Notes under the pieces: model-generated
Told to the model about the DNA's origin: nothing
Seen by the model: only the letters and a program-made list of their open reading frames with translations
Databases searched by the model: none
NCBI RefSeq assembly: GCF_027912835.1
Contig: NZ_CP115768.1
Coordinates: forward strand, 2,145,501 to 2,209,500
DNA from: Paracoccus sediminicola
GTDB taxonomy: Bacteria > Pseudomonadota > Alphaproteobacteria > Rhodobacterales > Rhodobacteraceae
Reading direction: 5' to 3'
Length of the DNA stretch: 64,000 bases
Made by a program: the position numbers and the translations under genes
Part shown: positions 1 to 7,945 of the stretch, in pieces
How the letters are laid out: each line of letters begins with the position of its first letter
Position numbering within the stretch: position 1 is the stretch's first letter

Positions 1-70
1 GCGCAAGCGACGCAGAGGGCAGCGACGCGAGAAGGACGAAAATCAGAGGTTTCAGCAGCTTCAGGGACAT
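1..70 (-). CDS. Secreted protein, N-terminal fragment only
   Basis: The first 23 codons of a gene that runs off the left edge. The ATG is at 70 on the minus strand. The visible product starts MSLKLLKPL and continues as a hydrophobic stretch ending in SLPSASLA, which looks like a Sec signal peptide with an alanine-type cleavage site. Nothing of the mature protein is visible, so no function can be given. It reads away from the edge in the same direction as rlmB, with about 70 bp between them, and could be its downstream neighbour in an operon. Confidence 0.5.
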   Translation of the reverse strand, partial: MSLKLLKPLIFVLLASLPSASLA

Positions 71-139
71 GGCTCGGCACTTTATTCGCCTTACACATGG
101 CATCCGCCCCCTCTGCTGTCCATGATTCGACCTTGCGGC

Positions 140-940
140 TCAAGCCCATGTGAAACGTCGTGCAGCGGCGTAAAGCGCCACAGCCGCCGCATTCGAGACA
201 TTCAACGAGCCAAACGTCCCTGCGACCTCGATCCGGGCGAGATGGTCGCAGGTGTCGCGGGTCCGTTCCCGCAGCCCCGGCCCTTCGGCGCCAAGCACGA
301 GGCAGACCGGGCGGTCCCCGAGCCCATCCAGCACCATGTCCAGGCTCTCGGTCGCTTCGCCCGCCAGACCGACGGTCACATAACCCGCCGCTTTCAGCGT
401 CTCGAGCGCGTCGGCGAGATTGCCGATGCGCAGATAGGGCTGCCGCTCCAGGGCACCCGAGGCTGTCTTGGCCAAAGCTCCGGTTTCGGGCGCTGTGTGA
501 CGGGCTGGCGCGATCACGGCCCGGGCGCCGAATACCTCGGCGGAACGCAGAATGGCGCCGACATTATGCGGATCGGTGACCCGGTCGAGGGCCACCAGGA
601 GCGGTCGCCCGGCCCCGGCTATGGCGATCTCGTCAAGATTTCCCCAGCTGAGCGGGCGGACTTCGAGCGCGCAGCCCTGATGCACGCTGTCCGGCGGCAG
701 CCCGACCGTGCGATCGAAGACGCGCGCATCGGTGATCTCGGGCGTCAGACCGCCGTGATCGCCAAGCCGGTCGAGCGCATTCTGCGTCACCACAAGCCGC
801 AGCTTTTCGCGCGCCGGGTTGGCGAGCGCATCGCGCACGGCATGCAGCCCGAAGAGCCAGATGGTCTCGGCGGCGGATGCTTTCTTCGCGCGCTCCTTGG
901 CGATCACCCAGTCGGGCTTGCGGGTCTTGCGGTCGGCCAT
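140..940 (-). CDS. rlmB: 23S rRNA (guanosine-2'-O-)-methyltransferase, TrmH/RlmB family
   Basis: SPOUT-fold RNA 2'-O-methyltransferase using S-adenosylmethionine. The family member RlmB modifies G2251 in the peptidyl-transferase P loop. All three SPOUT motifs are visible: DPHNVGAILRSA (motif 1), LVLGAEGPGLRE (motif 2) and SLNVSNAAAVALY (motif 3, forming the trefoil knot). A substrate-binding N-terminal domain precedes them (WLFGLHAVRDAL). The frame is open to 991, but I start at 940 because AAGGGGAA lies 5-6 nt before that ATG; this gives 266 residues, normal for the family. It diverges from tRNA-Tyr. RlmB and TrmH proteins cannot be told apart with certainty without a tree. Confidence 0.88.
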   Translation of the reverse strand: MADRKTRKPDWVIAKERAKKASAAETIWLFGLHAVRDALANPAREKLRLVVTQNALDRLGDHGGLTPEITDARVFDRTVGLPPDSVHQGCALEVRPLSWGNLDEIAIAGAGRPLLVALDRVTDPHNVGAILRSAEVFGARAVIAPARHTAPETGALAKTASGALERQPYLRIGNLADALETLKAAGYVTVGLAGEATESLDMVLDGLGDRPVCLVLGAEGPGLRERTRDTCDHLARIEVAGTFGSLNVSNAAAVALYAAARRFTWA

Positions 941-1020
941 GTCATTCCCCTTTTGCCCGCCCTTCTGCGCCATCCCCCCGGCCGCGCGCAAGCCCGTCGC
1001 GGATTTGGCCGGATTCCCGC

Positions 1021-1049
1021 TTGACGCCCCGCGCCACCGCCCTTATTCC
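1021..1049 (+). promoter_or_regulatory. Candidate sigma-70 promoter for tRNA-Tyr
   Basis: TTGACG at 1021-1026 and TATTCC at 1044-1049 are separated by 17 bp. They would start transcription near 1056, some 17 nt before the mature tRNA-Tyr 5' end. The -35 is good and the -10 is weak, as is common in this GC-rich group. Inference from spacing and position only. Confidence 0.4.
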
Positions 1050-1072
1050 ACCCCCCACGCCGAAGGCTCGGC

Positions 1073-1156
1073 GGGCGACGTGCTGCAAGGTGCGGCAGCG
1101 GACTGTAACTCCGCCGGGGAGACCCATGCCTGGTTCGATTCCAGGGTCGCCCACCA
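1073..1156 (+). tRNA. tRNA-Tyr (GTA)
   Basis: An 84-nt class II tRNA. The acceptor arm GGGCGAC (1073-1079) pairs perfectly with GTCGCCC (1146-1152), followed by discriminator A and an encoded CCA. The anticodon stem GCGGA/TCCGC encloses loop CTGTAAC with anticodon GTA at 1105-1107. A long variable arm (GGG/CCC stem) and T arm CCTGG-TTCGATT-CCAGG complete it. The long variable arm plus GTA identify tyrosine. It lies between rlmB and a plus-strand glycosyltransferase-like gene. Confidence 0.96.
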
Positions 1157-1245
1157 TTCCCTCTCTCTAATCCGGTATCACAACTGGCGCTTCGCGGCGA
1201 TCGCAGTTAGCCTTTGCACAGCAGGCCTGTGCCTGGTGAGGACGG

Positions 1246-2406
1246 ATGCCGAAAAAGACTGCGAACACGCCAGAACTCAGCGATGCCGAGAAGGCGGCGC
1301 GGCGCGCAAAAAATGCGGCAAACCGTGCGAAGCGCGAAGCGAAGGCCGCACGCGACAAGGCTGCGCAGCGCGGCTCAGGCGAAGCCGCCACGGTCGCCGC
1401 GCGGCAGGATGGCAGCCGCAGCGATCGCTTCAACATCATGATCGTCGCTCAGGCCGGCCGGCTGGAATATGAGGCGCTGATCTTCACCGAGACGCTGCGC
1501 CGCGCCGCGCCAGGCTGGAAAGGCCGCCTCATCGTGGCGGAGCCCAAGCCCGAGGCCGCCTGGGCCGGTCACGAGACGCGGATTTCAGCGCCGGTCCGCG
1601 ATCTTCTGGAAGCGCGCGGGGCAAAGATCAGACCGTTCATCGCGCGGCATTTCGGCGCCGATTACCCGCATGGCAACAAGATCGAGGCGTTGTCTACCCT
1701 GCCAACCGGCGAAAATTTCGTGTTCTTCGACAGCGACACCTTGTTCACCGGTCCAATCGAGCGGGTAGGCTTCGATTTCAACCGCCCCTCTGCTTCGATG
1801 CGACGCGAGGGGACATGGCCCGAACCGCCGCTTTACGGCCCCGGCTATGGCCAGATCTGGCAATCGCTCTATGAACGTTTCGGGCTCGACTTCACGTCCT
1901 CTCTCGACCTCGACCAGCCGGATGAGCATTGGGAGCGGTATCTCTACTTCAACGCTGGCTGGTTCTTCGGCAGCGATCCGGTCGAGTTCCGCCGCCGCTT
2001 TCTGGATTGGTCGCGGCAAATCAAGCGCGAGCCCGGCGAGGCGCTTGCGTGTCAGGAGCTGCGGCCCTGGCTCGATCAGATCGCGCTGCCTCTGGTGATC
2101 CACAGCTTCGGCGGCGGACGCCCCGGCCCGGAACTTGCCGGTCTGGATGGCGATGTAAGCTGCCATTATCGCAATCTGCCACTGTTATACGCGCGAGAAA
2201 GCGATGGGGTCGTCGCTGCGCTTGCAGAGGCGGCGCATCAACCCGACATCCGCGCGGTTCTGGAACACTGGGAACCTGCGCTGCGTCTGATCTATCAGCG
2301 CATCGGTGCCGAGCTGATCCGTCCGGCCTTCGACCGCGAAAGGCTGCCCGGTTTCGAGCAGCCGATCCGGCAGGAGATCAAGCGCGCCGGTTGGTGGGTG
2401 GTCTGA
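1246..2406 (+). CDS. Glycosyltransferase-like protein with a basic Lys/Ala N-terminal coil
   Basis: A 386-residue protein I cannot name. Residues 1-45 are a lysine/arginine/alanine-rich low-complexity helix (AEKAARRAKNAANRAKREAK). From residue 62 a Rossmann-like start (FNIMIVAQAG) leads to HGNKIEAL (142-149) and FVFFDSDTLF (158-167). That order, a His/Asn/Lys turn then hydrophobic strand plus D-S-D, resembles the DXD metal site of GT-A glycosyltransferases. There is no signal peptide or membrane segment. It follows tRNA-Tyr by 89 bp and converges on ileS with 33 bp between them. Glycosyl transfer is an inference from the DXD-like motif; the acceptor is unknown. Confidence 0.6.
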   Translation: MPKKTANTPELSDAEKAARRAKNAANRAKREAKAARDKAAQRGSGEAATVAARQDGSRSDRFNIMIVAQAGRLEYEALIFTETLRRAAPGWKGRLIVAEPKPEAAWAGHETRISAPVRDLLEARGAKIRPFIARHFGADYPHGNKIEALSTLPTGENFVFFDSDTLFTGPIERVGFDFNRPSASMRREGTWPEPPLYGPGYGQIWQSLYERFGLDFTSSLDLDQPDEHWERYLYFNAGWFFGSDPVEFRRRFLDWSRQIKREPGEALACQELRPWLDQIALPLVIHSFGGGRPGPELAGLDGDVSCHYRNLPLLYARESDGVVAALAEAAHQPDIRAVLEHWEPALRLIYQRIGAELIRPAFDRERLPGFEQPIRQEIKRAGWWVV

Positions 2407-2439
2407 CGCGGAAGACTGTGCGCGCCGCGTCAGACAGGA

Positions 2440-5334
2440 TCATGCCGACAGCACTGCGTCGCAGCGCGCGCAGAGACCGGGATGATCATGCGTGCCGACA
2501 TCGGGCAGTATCTTCCAGCAACGCTGGCATTTCTCGCCCTCGGCCCGCTCGAACACCACGCCGACGCCCTGAATGTCGGGCATGCGGAATGCTTCGGCAG
2601 GGATCGGGTCGGCGGTCAGATACAGATCCGAAGTGATGCAGATATCTTCGAAATTCACCGATTTCAGCGCTTTGAGCATCTGATCATCGCGGATATGGAC
2701 CACCGGCGCGGCTTCCAGGCTGGCCCCGATGGTCTTGTCGGTCCGCTTGAGTTCCAGCGCCGCCGTCACCACCCGCCGGGCGCGCCGCACGCCGTCCCAT
2801 TTGGCGGCGAGCGGCTCGTTCAGCCAGTCGGCAGAGGTTGCCGGGAAATCATGCAGATGCACGCTGTCATCGTCGGACGGGAAGCGCGACAGCCAGACAT
2901 CCTCCATTGTGAAGGGCAGGATCGGCGCGAGCCATGTCACGAGGCGATGGAACAGCAGATCCAGAACCGTCCGCGCCGAGCGGCGGCGCAGGCTGTCCGC
3001 CGCGTCGCAATACAGCGCGTCCTTGCGAATGTCGAAATAGAAGGACGACAGATCGACGGTCGCGAACTGGAACAGCGCCTGGAAGACACCCTGAAAATCA
3101 TAGGCATCGTAGCCTTGCCGGACCTTGTGATCGAACTGCGCGAGCCGATGCAGCACCCATTGCTCCAGCTCGGGCATCTCGGCGGGCTCGACCCGCTCAG
3201 CATCGCTGAAGCCCGAGAGATTCCCCAGCATGAAGCGCAGCGTGTTGCGCAGACGCCGATAGCTGTCCGCGGTGCCTTTCAGAATCTCCGGCCCGATACG
3301 CTGATCTGAGGTGTAATCCACCTGCGCCACCCAGAGCCGCAGGATATCGGCCCCATATTGCTTGATGACCTCCGCCGGAACGATGGTGTTGCCAAGCGAT
3401 TTGGACATTTTCATGCCCTTCTCGTCGAGCGTGAACCCGTGGGTGAGCACGCCGCGATAGGGCGCACGACCCTTGGTCGCGCTCGCCTGCAACAGCGATG
3501 ACTGGAACCAGCCGCGATGCTGGTCGGTGCCTTCCAGATACAGATCGGCGATCCCGTCGGTTGCGCCATCCTCGCGGTCGCGGATCACGAAGGCATGGGT
3601 CGAGCCAGAGTCGAACCAGACATCCAGCACGTCCATGACCTGCTCGTATTCCCCGGGATCCACGATGCCGCCGAGCATCTTTTCCTTGAAGCCCTCGGCA
3701 TACCATGCATCTGCGCCGTCCTTTTCGAAGGCCTCGACGATGCGGGCGTTGACCCGTTCGTCGCGCAGCAGGAAGCCCTCGGCATCCGGCTTTGCGCCCG
3801 ACTTCACGAAACAGGTCAGCGGCACCCCCCAGGCGCGCTGCCGCGACAGCACCCAGTCGGGGCGGTTTTCGACCATCGAGTGAATGCGGTTCCGCCCCGT
3901 CTGCGGCGTCCATTTCACCAACTCATCGATGCTGGTCAGCGCACGGGCACGGATCGAGTCGCCATACTCGCCCAACCCGTCATCCAGCGGCTTGTCGATC
4001 GCGGCGAACCACTGCGCCGTGTTGCGATAGATCAGCGGCGCCTTCGAGCGCCAGCTATGCGGATAGCTGTGTTTGATCTTGCCCTTGGCCAGCAGCTTGC
4101 CCGCCCAGGCGAGGTTCTTGATGACGCTGACATTGGCCGGACCGTCCTTGCCATCCGGCTGGATGATCGCCTCCCCACCGAAGATCGGCAGATCGGCGCG
4201 GTAGGTCCCGTCGGGCTCGACATTATAGGTCATCTTCAGCCCGTGCTTCAGGCCAAGCTGATAGTCGTCGTCACCGTGGCTGGGCGCGGTGTGCACGAAG
4301 CCGGTCCCGGCCTCGTCGGTGACGTGATCGCCGGGCAGCATGGGGACATCGTAATCCCATTCGCCCTCGGCATTTTCGACGCCGCGGAACGGGTGGGCGA
4401 GGGTCAGCCCTTCCAACTCGGACACTGCCACATCGCGCAGGCGCTCATGACGTTCGACCTTCGCCGCCTGCATCACCTGCGCGGCGAGCGCATCGGCCAG
4501 AACCAGCTTCTCGCCCGGCTGTGCCGTTGCGTTCTCGGCCGCCTCTTTGACCTCATAGAGGCCATAGGCGATCTCGGGATTGAAGGCGACGGCGCGGTTC
4601 TGCGGGATGGTCCAGGGTGTCGTGGTCCAGATCACCACCGAAGCCCCGTCCAACTCAGCGTTGACGGGCGTGAACCGCACCCAGATCGTATGGCTGGTAT
4701 GGTCGTGATACTCGACCTCCGCCTCGGCCAAAGCGGTCTTCTCGACCGGAGACCACATCACCGGCTTCGACCCCTGGTATAGAGAGCCGTTCATCAACAG
4801 CTTCATGAACTCCTCGGCGATGACCGCCTCGGCGTGATAATTCATCGTCAGATAGGGATCGTCCCATTTGCCAGTGACGCCGAGCCGCTTGAACTCTTCG
4901 CGCTGCACGTCGATCCAGTGATCGGCAAAGTTGCGACATTCGCGGCGGAACTCGACCGTATCCACCGCGTCCTTGTCCATGCCCTTCTGGCGATACTGCT
5001 CTTCGATCTTCCATTCGATCGGCAGGCCGTGGCAGTCCCAGCCCGGCACGTAGCGCGCATCCCGTCCCATCATCTGCTGCGAGCGGGTGATGAAATCCTT
5101 CAGCACCTTGTTCAGCGCGTGGCCGATATGCAGGTTCCCGTTCGCGTAAGGAGGACCGTCATGCAGGATAAAGGGCTTGCGCCCTTCGGCACGGGCGCGC
5201 AGCGTGTCATAGATCTCCAGCCGGGCCCAACGCTCCAGCCATTCGGGCTCTCGGGCAGGAAGGCCGGCGCGCATCGGAAATTCGGTCTGCGGCAGGAAAA
5301 CGGTATCGCGGTAATCGGGGGTCTGGTCGCTCAT
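2440..5334 (-). CDS. ileS: Isoleucyl-tRNA synthetase
   Basis: Class I aminoacyl-tRNA synthetase charging tRNA-Ile, cytoplasmic, 964 residues (usual bacterial length 930-970). The HIGH signature is at residues 69-72 inside PPYANGNLHIGHALNK, and the KMSKS loop (KGMKMSKSLGNT) lies near residue 640. The editing (CP1) domain sits between them. The C-terminal zinc finger is intact (CQRCWKILPDVG ... CARC), which marks the bacterial rather than the eukaryotic-like type. It starts with ATG at 5334, about 205 bp from the queF stop; the two are co-oriented but separated by strong dyads, so they are probably separate units. Confidence 0.97.
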   Translation of the reverse strand: MSDQTPDYRDTVFLPQTEFPMRAGLPAREPEWLERWARLEIYDTLRARAEGRKPFILHDGPPYANGNLHIGHALNKVLKDFITRSQQMMGRDARYVPGWDCHGLPIEWKIEEQYRQKGMDKDAVDTVEFRRECRNFADHWIDVQREEFKRLGVTGKWDDPYLTMNYHAEAVIAEEFMKLLMNGSLYQGSKPVMWSPVEKTALAEAEVEYHDHTSHTIWVRFTPVNAELDGASVVIWTTTPWTIPQNRAVAFNPEIAYGLYEVKEAAENATAQPGEKLVLADALAAQVMQAAKVERHERLRDVAVSELEGLTLAHPFRGVENAEGEWDYDVPMLPGDHVTDEAGTGFVHTAPSHGDDDYQLGLKHGLKMTYNVEPDGTYRADLPIFGGEAIIQPDGKDGPANVSVIKNLAWAGKLLAKGKIKHSYPHSWRSKAPLIYRNTAQWFAAIDKPLDDGLGEYGDSIRARALTSIDELVKWTPQTGRNRIHSMVENRPDWVLSRQRAWGVPLTCFVKSGAKPDAEGFLLRDERVNARIVEAFEKDGADAWYAEGFKEKMLGGIVDPGEYEQVMDVLDVWFDSGSTHAFVIRDREDGATDGIADLYLEGTDQHRGWFQSSLLQASATKGRAPYRGVLTHGFTLDEKGMKMSKSLGNTIVPAEVIKQYGADILRLWVAQVDYTSDQRIGPEILKGTADSYRRLRNTLRFMLGNLSGFSDAERVEPAEMPELEQWVLHRLAQFDHKVRQGYDAYDFQGVFQALFQFATVDLSSFYFDIRKDALYCDAADSLRRRSARTVLDLLFHRLVTWLAPILPFTMEDVWLSRFPSDDDSVHLHDFPATSADWLNEPLAAKWDGVRRARRVVTAALELKRTDKTIGASLEAAPVVHIRDDQMLKALKSVNFEDICITSDLYLTADPIPAEAFRMPDIQGVGVVFERAEGEKCQRCWKILPDVGTHDHPGLCARCDAVLSA

Positions 5335-5483
5335 CTGGGCGGTCCTCTGGGTCGGTCGTTTCGGCAGAATTCATCCCGACGGCGCGAAACCTCACACCGC
5401 CGGGCCGCTAATTCGTATGCCGAACGCCTGAAAACTCATGCCCGCCTCTATAGGAACGCCGCCACCAAGCTGCAAGCGCTGCC

Positions 5484-5540
5484 CTCACCCTGAGCCAAAT
5501 ATCCCGGCGAGTCGCCGGCACGGCGACGGGGCAGCGCCCC
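5484..5540 (-). repeat. Post-stop dyad plus GGATATTT element, copy A (after queF)
   Basis: Read on the minus strand it begins at the last base of the queF stop codon. A GGGGCGCTGCCCC dyad (5528-5540) is followed by a second perfect 7-bp stem GTCGCCG/CGGCGAC with loop GCA (5511-5527), then GGATATTT (5497-5504), 4 nt, and CAGGGTGAG. The same order occurs at 47609-47656 and 63610-63656. The dyads may end queF transcription. Copy A is the most diverged at its 3' end and the only copy with two dyads. Confidence 0.6.
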
Positions 5541-6001
5541 TATCCGCGTCCGCGATAGGGTGCAACGCCCTGATCCGGCAGCCAGACCCCATCCGGTGCC
5601 GGGCCGGTCTGCCAGAACACGTCGATCGGCATGCCACCGCGCGGATACCAGTAGCCGCCGATCCGCAGCCATCGCGGATCCAGCGTCCCGGCCAGCCGCT
5701 TGCCGATCGTCACGGTGCAATCTTCATGAAATGCGCCGTGGTTGCGGAAACTGCCGAGAAACAGCTTCAGCGACTTCGATTCGATCAGCCAGTCTCCGGG
5801 AAGGTAGTCGATCACCAGATGCGCGAAATCGGGCTGGCCTGTCATCGGACAGAGGCTGGTGAACTCGGGCTGGGTGAAGCGCACCACATAGGCTTCACCC
5901 GCCTGCGGGTTGGGCACGCGCTCCAACACGGCCTCGTCGGGACTGGCGGGCAGTCCGGCGTTCTGGCCAAGCTGGGTCAGACCGTCAGTGTAGTGGGACA
6001 T
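5540..6001 (-). CDS. queF: NADPH-dependent 7-cyano-7-deazaguanine (preQ0) reductase, short type
   Basis: Reduces the nitrile of preQ0 to the aminomethyl group of preQ1 in queuosine biosynthesis, the last step before insertion into tRNA. At 153 residues it is the unimodular type. The catalytic cysteine lies in [13 protein letters not shown], and the substrate/NADPH motif is [15 protein letters not shown], followed by GAFHEDC. Start ATG at 6001 is preceded by AGGAGC. No preQ1 riboswitch was recognised upstream. The gene ends directly in the copy A dyad, which may act as its terminator. Confidence 0.95.
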   Translation of the reverse strand: MSHYTDGLTQLGQNAGLPASPDEAVLERVPNPQAGEAYVVRFTQPEFTSLCPMTGQPDFAHLVIDYLPGDWLIESKSLKLFLGSFRNHGAFHEDCTVTIGKRLAGTLDPRWLRIGGYWYPRGGMPIDVFWQTGPAPDGVWLPDQGVAPYRGRG

Positions 6002-6155
6002 TCGAAGCTCCTGTTTTGACCGGGTGGACTGCGACCGGTGCGCGGGGCATAGCAGCGCGTCGGCACCGCGTCAAAATCGCGTTGCGGGGAGCGCCCGAGA
6101 TTGCAAAACTGCTCTCTCGCCGGCGGCATTAACGCCGATTGCCTCGGAGCGGTGC

Positions 6156-7031
6156 ATGCAAAATCAGAATGATGGTATCTGGTTGCGGCTGGCGGCTGCG
6201 TTCCTGATTACCGCCATGTCCGCGCTGGTCCGAGAGGCCTCCGATCAGGCCACGCTCGGGCAGATCATCTTCTGGCGCTCGGCGCTGGCGATGCTGCCAA
6301 TCTGCATCTACATGGCCCTGCGCGGGGACTTCCCCGGCGCATTCCGCACCCGCCGTCCCGGCGCGCATTTCCTACGCGGTGTCATCGGCGCGGTGGCGAT
6401 GGGCATGTCGTTCATATCGCTGACCTATCTGCCGGTGGCTCATGCCGAGGCGCTTGGCTTTCTCGGCCCCGTCCTGGTCCTGCCCGCCGCCGCGCTGCTG
6501 CTGCGCGAGACGATTTCGCCGCGATTGATCTGCGCGGTGGCCATCGGCTTTGGCGGGGTCATCGCCATGCTGTGGGAGGGGATGACCATGCCCGGCGAAG
6601 GCGCGATGATCGGCATTGCGGCGGGGCTGGCCTTTGCCGGGCTGACGGCGATCTATCGGGTCTATGTCAAGGCGATGACCCGCACCGAAAGCGCGGCGAC
6701 GATTTCGTTCTATTTCGCGGCCTTCACCACGGTTGTCGGGCTCGCAACCCTGCCCTTCGGCTGGAACGAGACAGATTTCTATACGAGCTGCGTCCTGATT
6801 GGCGCGGGCATTCTTGGCGGGCTGGCCCATATCGCCGCCACCGAGGCAATGGCACGGGCGCCGGTTTCGGTGCTTGCCCCTTTCGACTTCACCGGGCTTG
6901 TCTGGGCGGTTCTGTTCGACCTGGTTCTGTTTGCGACATTGCCGGGCGCGGCGGGCTGGCTGGGGATCATTGCGATCACCGTCGCAGGGGTCCTGGTGAT
7001 GACCCCGCCGCGGCCAAGGGTGGCGGGCTGA
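6156..7031 (+). CDS. EamA/DMT-superfamily inner-membrane transporter
   Basis: A 291-residue, strongly hydrophobic protein with about ten predicted membrane helices in two EamA repeats, each about 140 residues, typical of drug/metabolite transporters. Typical features are the first helix (LRLAAAFLITAMSALVREA), the basic loop near RTRRPGAHFLRG and the repeat-2 start near GEGAMIGIAAGLAFAG. The frame is open from 6024, but ATG 6156 gives the normal start, with GGAG 6-9 nt upstream. It diverges from queF. Substrate cannot be assigned; relatives export amino acids, riboflavin or S-adenosylmethionine. Confidence 0.85.
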   Translation: MQNQNDGIWLRLAAAFLITAMSALVREASDQATLGQIIFWRSALAMLPICIYMALRGDFPGAFRTRRPGAHFLRGVIGAVAMGMSFISLTYLPVAHAEALGFLGPVLVLPAAALLLRETISPRLICAVAIGFGGVIAMLWEGMTMPGEGAMIGIAAGLAFAGLTAIYRVYVKAMTRTESAATISFYFAAFTTVVGLATLPFGWNETDFYTSCVLIGAGILGGLAHIAATEAMARAPVSVLAPFDFTGLVWAVLFDLVLFATLPGAAGWLGIIAITVAGVLVMTPPRPRVAG

Positions 7032-7166
7032 GCATGCTGCCGCAAGCAAAGCGTGCGACCTTGTATCTCTTGCATCGCCCGCAGGCAGGCGTCATCTCTC
7101 GGATATGTTGCCCTGCGAAGGCGGCTTTTCACCGCATTCCCGCACGCGCCAACCGAGAGCCGTGAC

Positions 7167-7571
7167 ATGACCCTTCCGCCACGCTTCGAGATCAGCGCGG
7201 ACCAGATCGACCGCGTCGTGCAGATCTTCTACAAGGCGGTCCGGGCGGAGCCGGTGCTCGGCCCGGTCTTTGCCAATCATGTGACGGACTGGCCTGCCCA
7301 TGAGGAAAAGATAGCTCGGTTCTGGCGCAATGCGATCCTTCACGAGCGCAGCTATGAGGGCAGTCCGCAGCGGGTTCATGTGCAAGCCGGTAACGTGCGA
7401 CCAGAGCATTTTGCGCGATGGCTGGCACTGTTCGACGAAACGCTGCGACGGACCCTGACCGAACCGCAGGCGGCAGCCTGGTCGGCGCTCGCGCATCGCA
7501 TCGGGGCCGGTCTGCGCATGGGCGTCCAAACCGCGAGACAGCCGAAAGACGGGCCTCCGGCCTTGCGCTAA
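7167..7571 (+). CDS. Group III truncated haemoglobin
   Basis: A 134-residue haem protein of the TrHb group III (P) type. The putative proximal histidine is His81 in PEHFARWLALFDET, the signature that separates group III from groups I and II. The N-terminal helix has the family form QIDRVVQIFYKAVR, and the distal region is FWRNAILH. Start ATG 7167 gives the normal length; the frame is open 38 codons further upstream without family support. It is followed after 47 bp by a VOC-family gene on the same strand. Roles in O2, NO or peroxide chemistry are proposed for the family; none is shown here. Confidence 0.88.
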   Translation: MTLPPRFEISADQIDRVVQIFYKAVRAEPVLGPVFANHVTDWPAHEEKIARFWRNAILHERSYEGSPQRVHVQAGNVRPEHFARWLALFDETLRRTLTEPQAAAWSALAHRIGAGLRMGVQTARQPKDGPPALR

Positions 7572-7618
7572 GACGCGAATTGCACCAGAACATAAAGTGA
7601 ACATTTTGGGAGCGTAGC

Positions 7619-7942
7619 ATGAAGATCGATTATGTCGAATTCTCCTCGCCGAATATGGCGAAGACCACGGATTTCTTCGCCTCGGCCTTTGGCTGGGGGT
7701 TCAACGATTACGGCCCCGAATATCAAGAGCTGACCGGTGCAGGGATCTCTGGCGGGATAGCGGCAGGCGAGGCCGCAGCACCGCTGATCATCCTGCGCAG
7801 CAACGATCTCGAGGCTGCATTGGTCAAGGTTGAGCAAGCCGGGGGAAAGATCACCCGGCCCATCTATGACTTCCCCGGCGGGCGTCGTTTCGAGTTCACC
7901 GAGCCGGGCGGCACTGCCATGGCCGTCTGGTCCGACACGTAA
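7619..7942 (+). CDS. VOC (glyoxalase/bleomycin-resistance) superfamily protein
   Basis: A 107-residue single VOC domain. It opens with the strand KIDYVEFSSPNMAKTTDFF and carries the internal repeat seen in the fold, LIILRSNDLEAALVKVEQAGGKI, closing with FEFTEPGGTAMAVWS. The short length is usual for a two-beta-alpha-beta module acting as a dimer. The glutamate in FEFTEPGG sits where VOC enzymes often place a metal ligand. Substrate unknown; this subfamily is usually annotated as a generic glyoxalase-like protein. It stops 3 bp before the convergent rnr stop, with no terminator between them. Confidence 0.8.
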   Translation: MKIDYVEFSSPNMAKTTDFFASAFGWGFNDYGPEYQELTGAGISGGIAAGEAAAPLIILRSNDLEAALVKVEQAGGKITRPIYDFPGGRRFEFTEPGGTAMAVWSDT

Positions 7943-7945
7943 AGC

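Noticed and set aside
5335..5483. Possible small gene between ileS and the copy A element
   Set aside because: No frame with a plausible start, ribosome-binding site and composition was seen.
6001..6155. preQ1 riboswitch upstream of queF
   Set aside because: The region lacks the short A-rich pseudoknot pattern of the known preQ1 classes, and none could be recognised.
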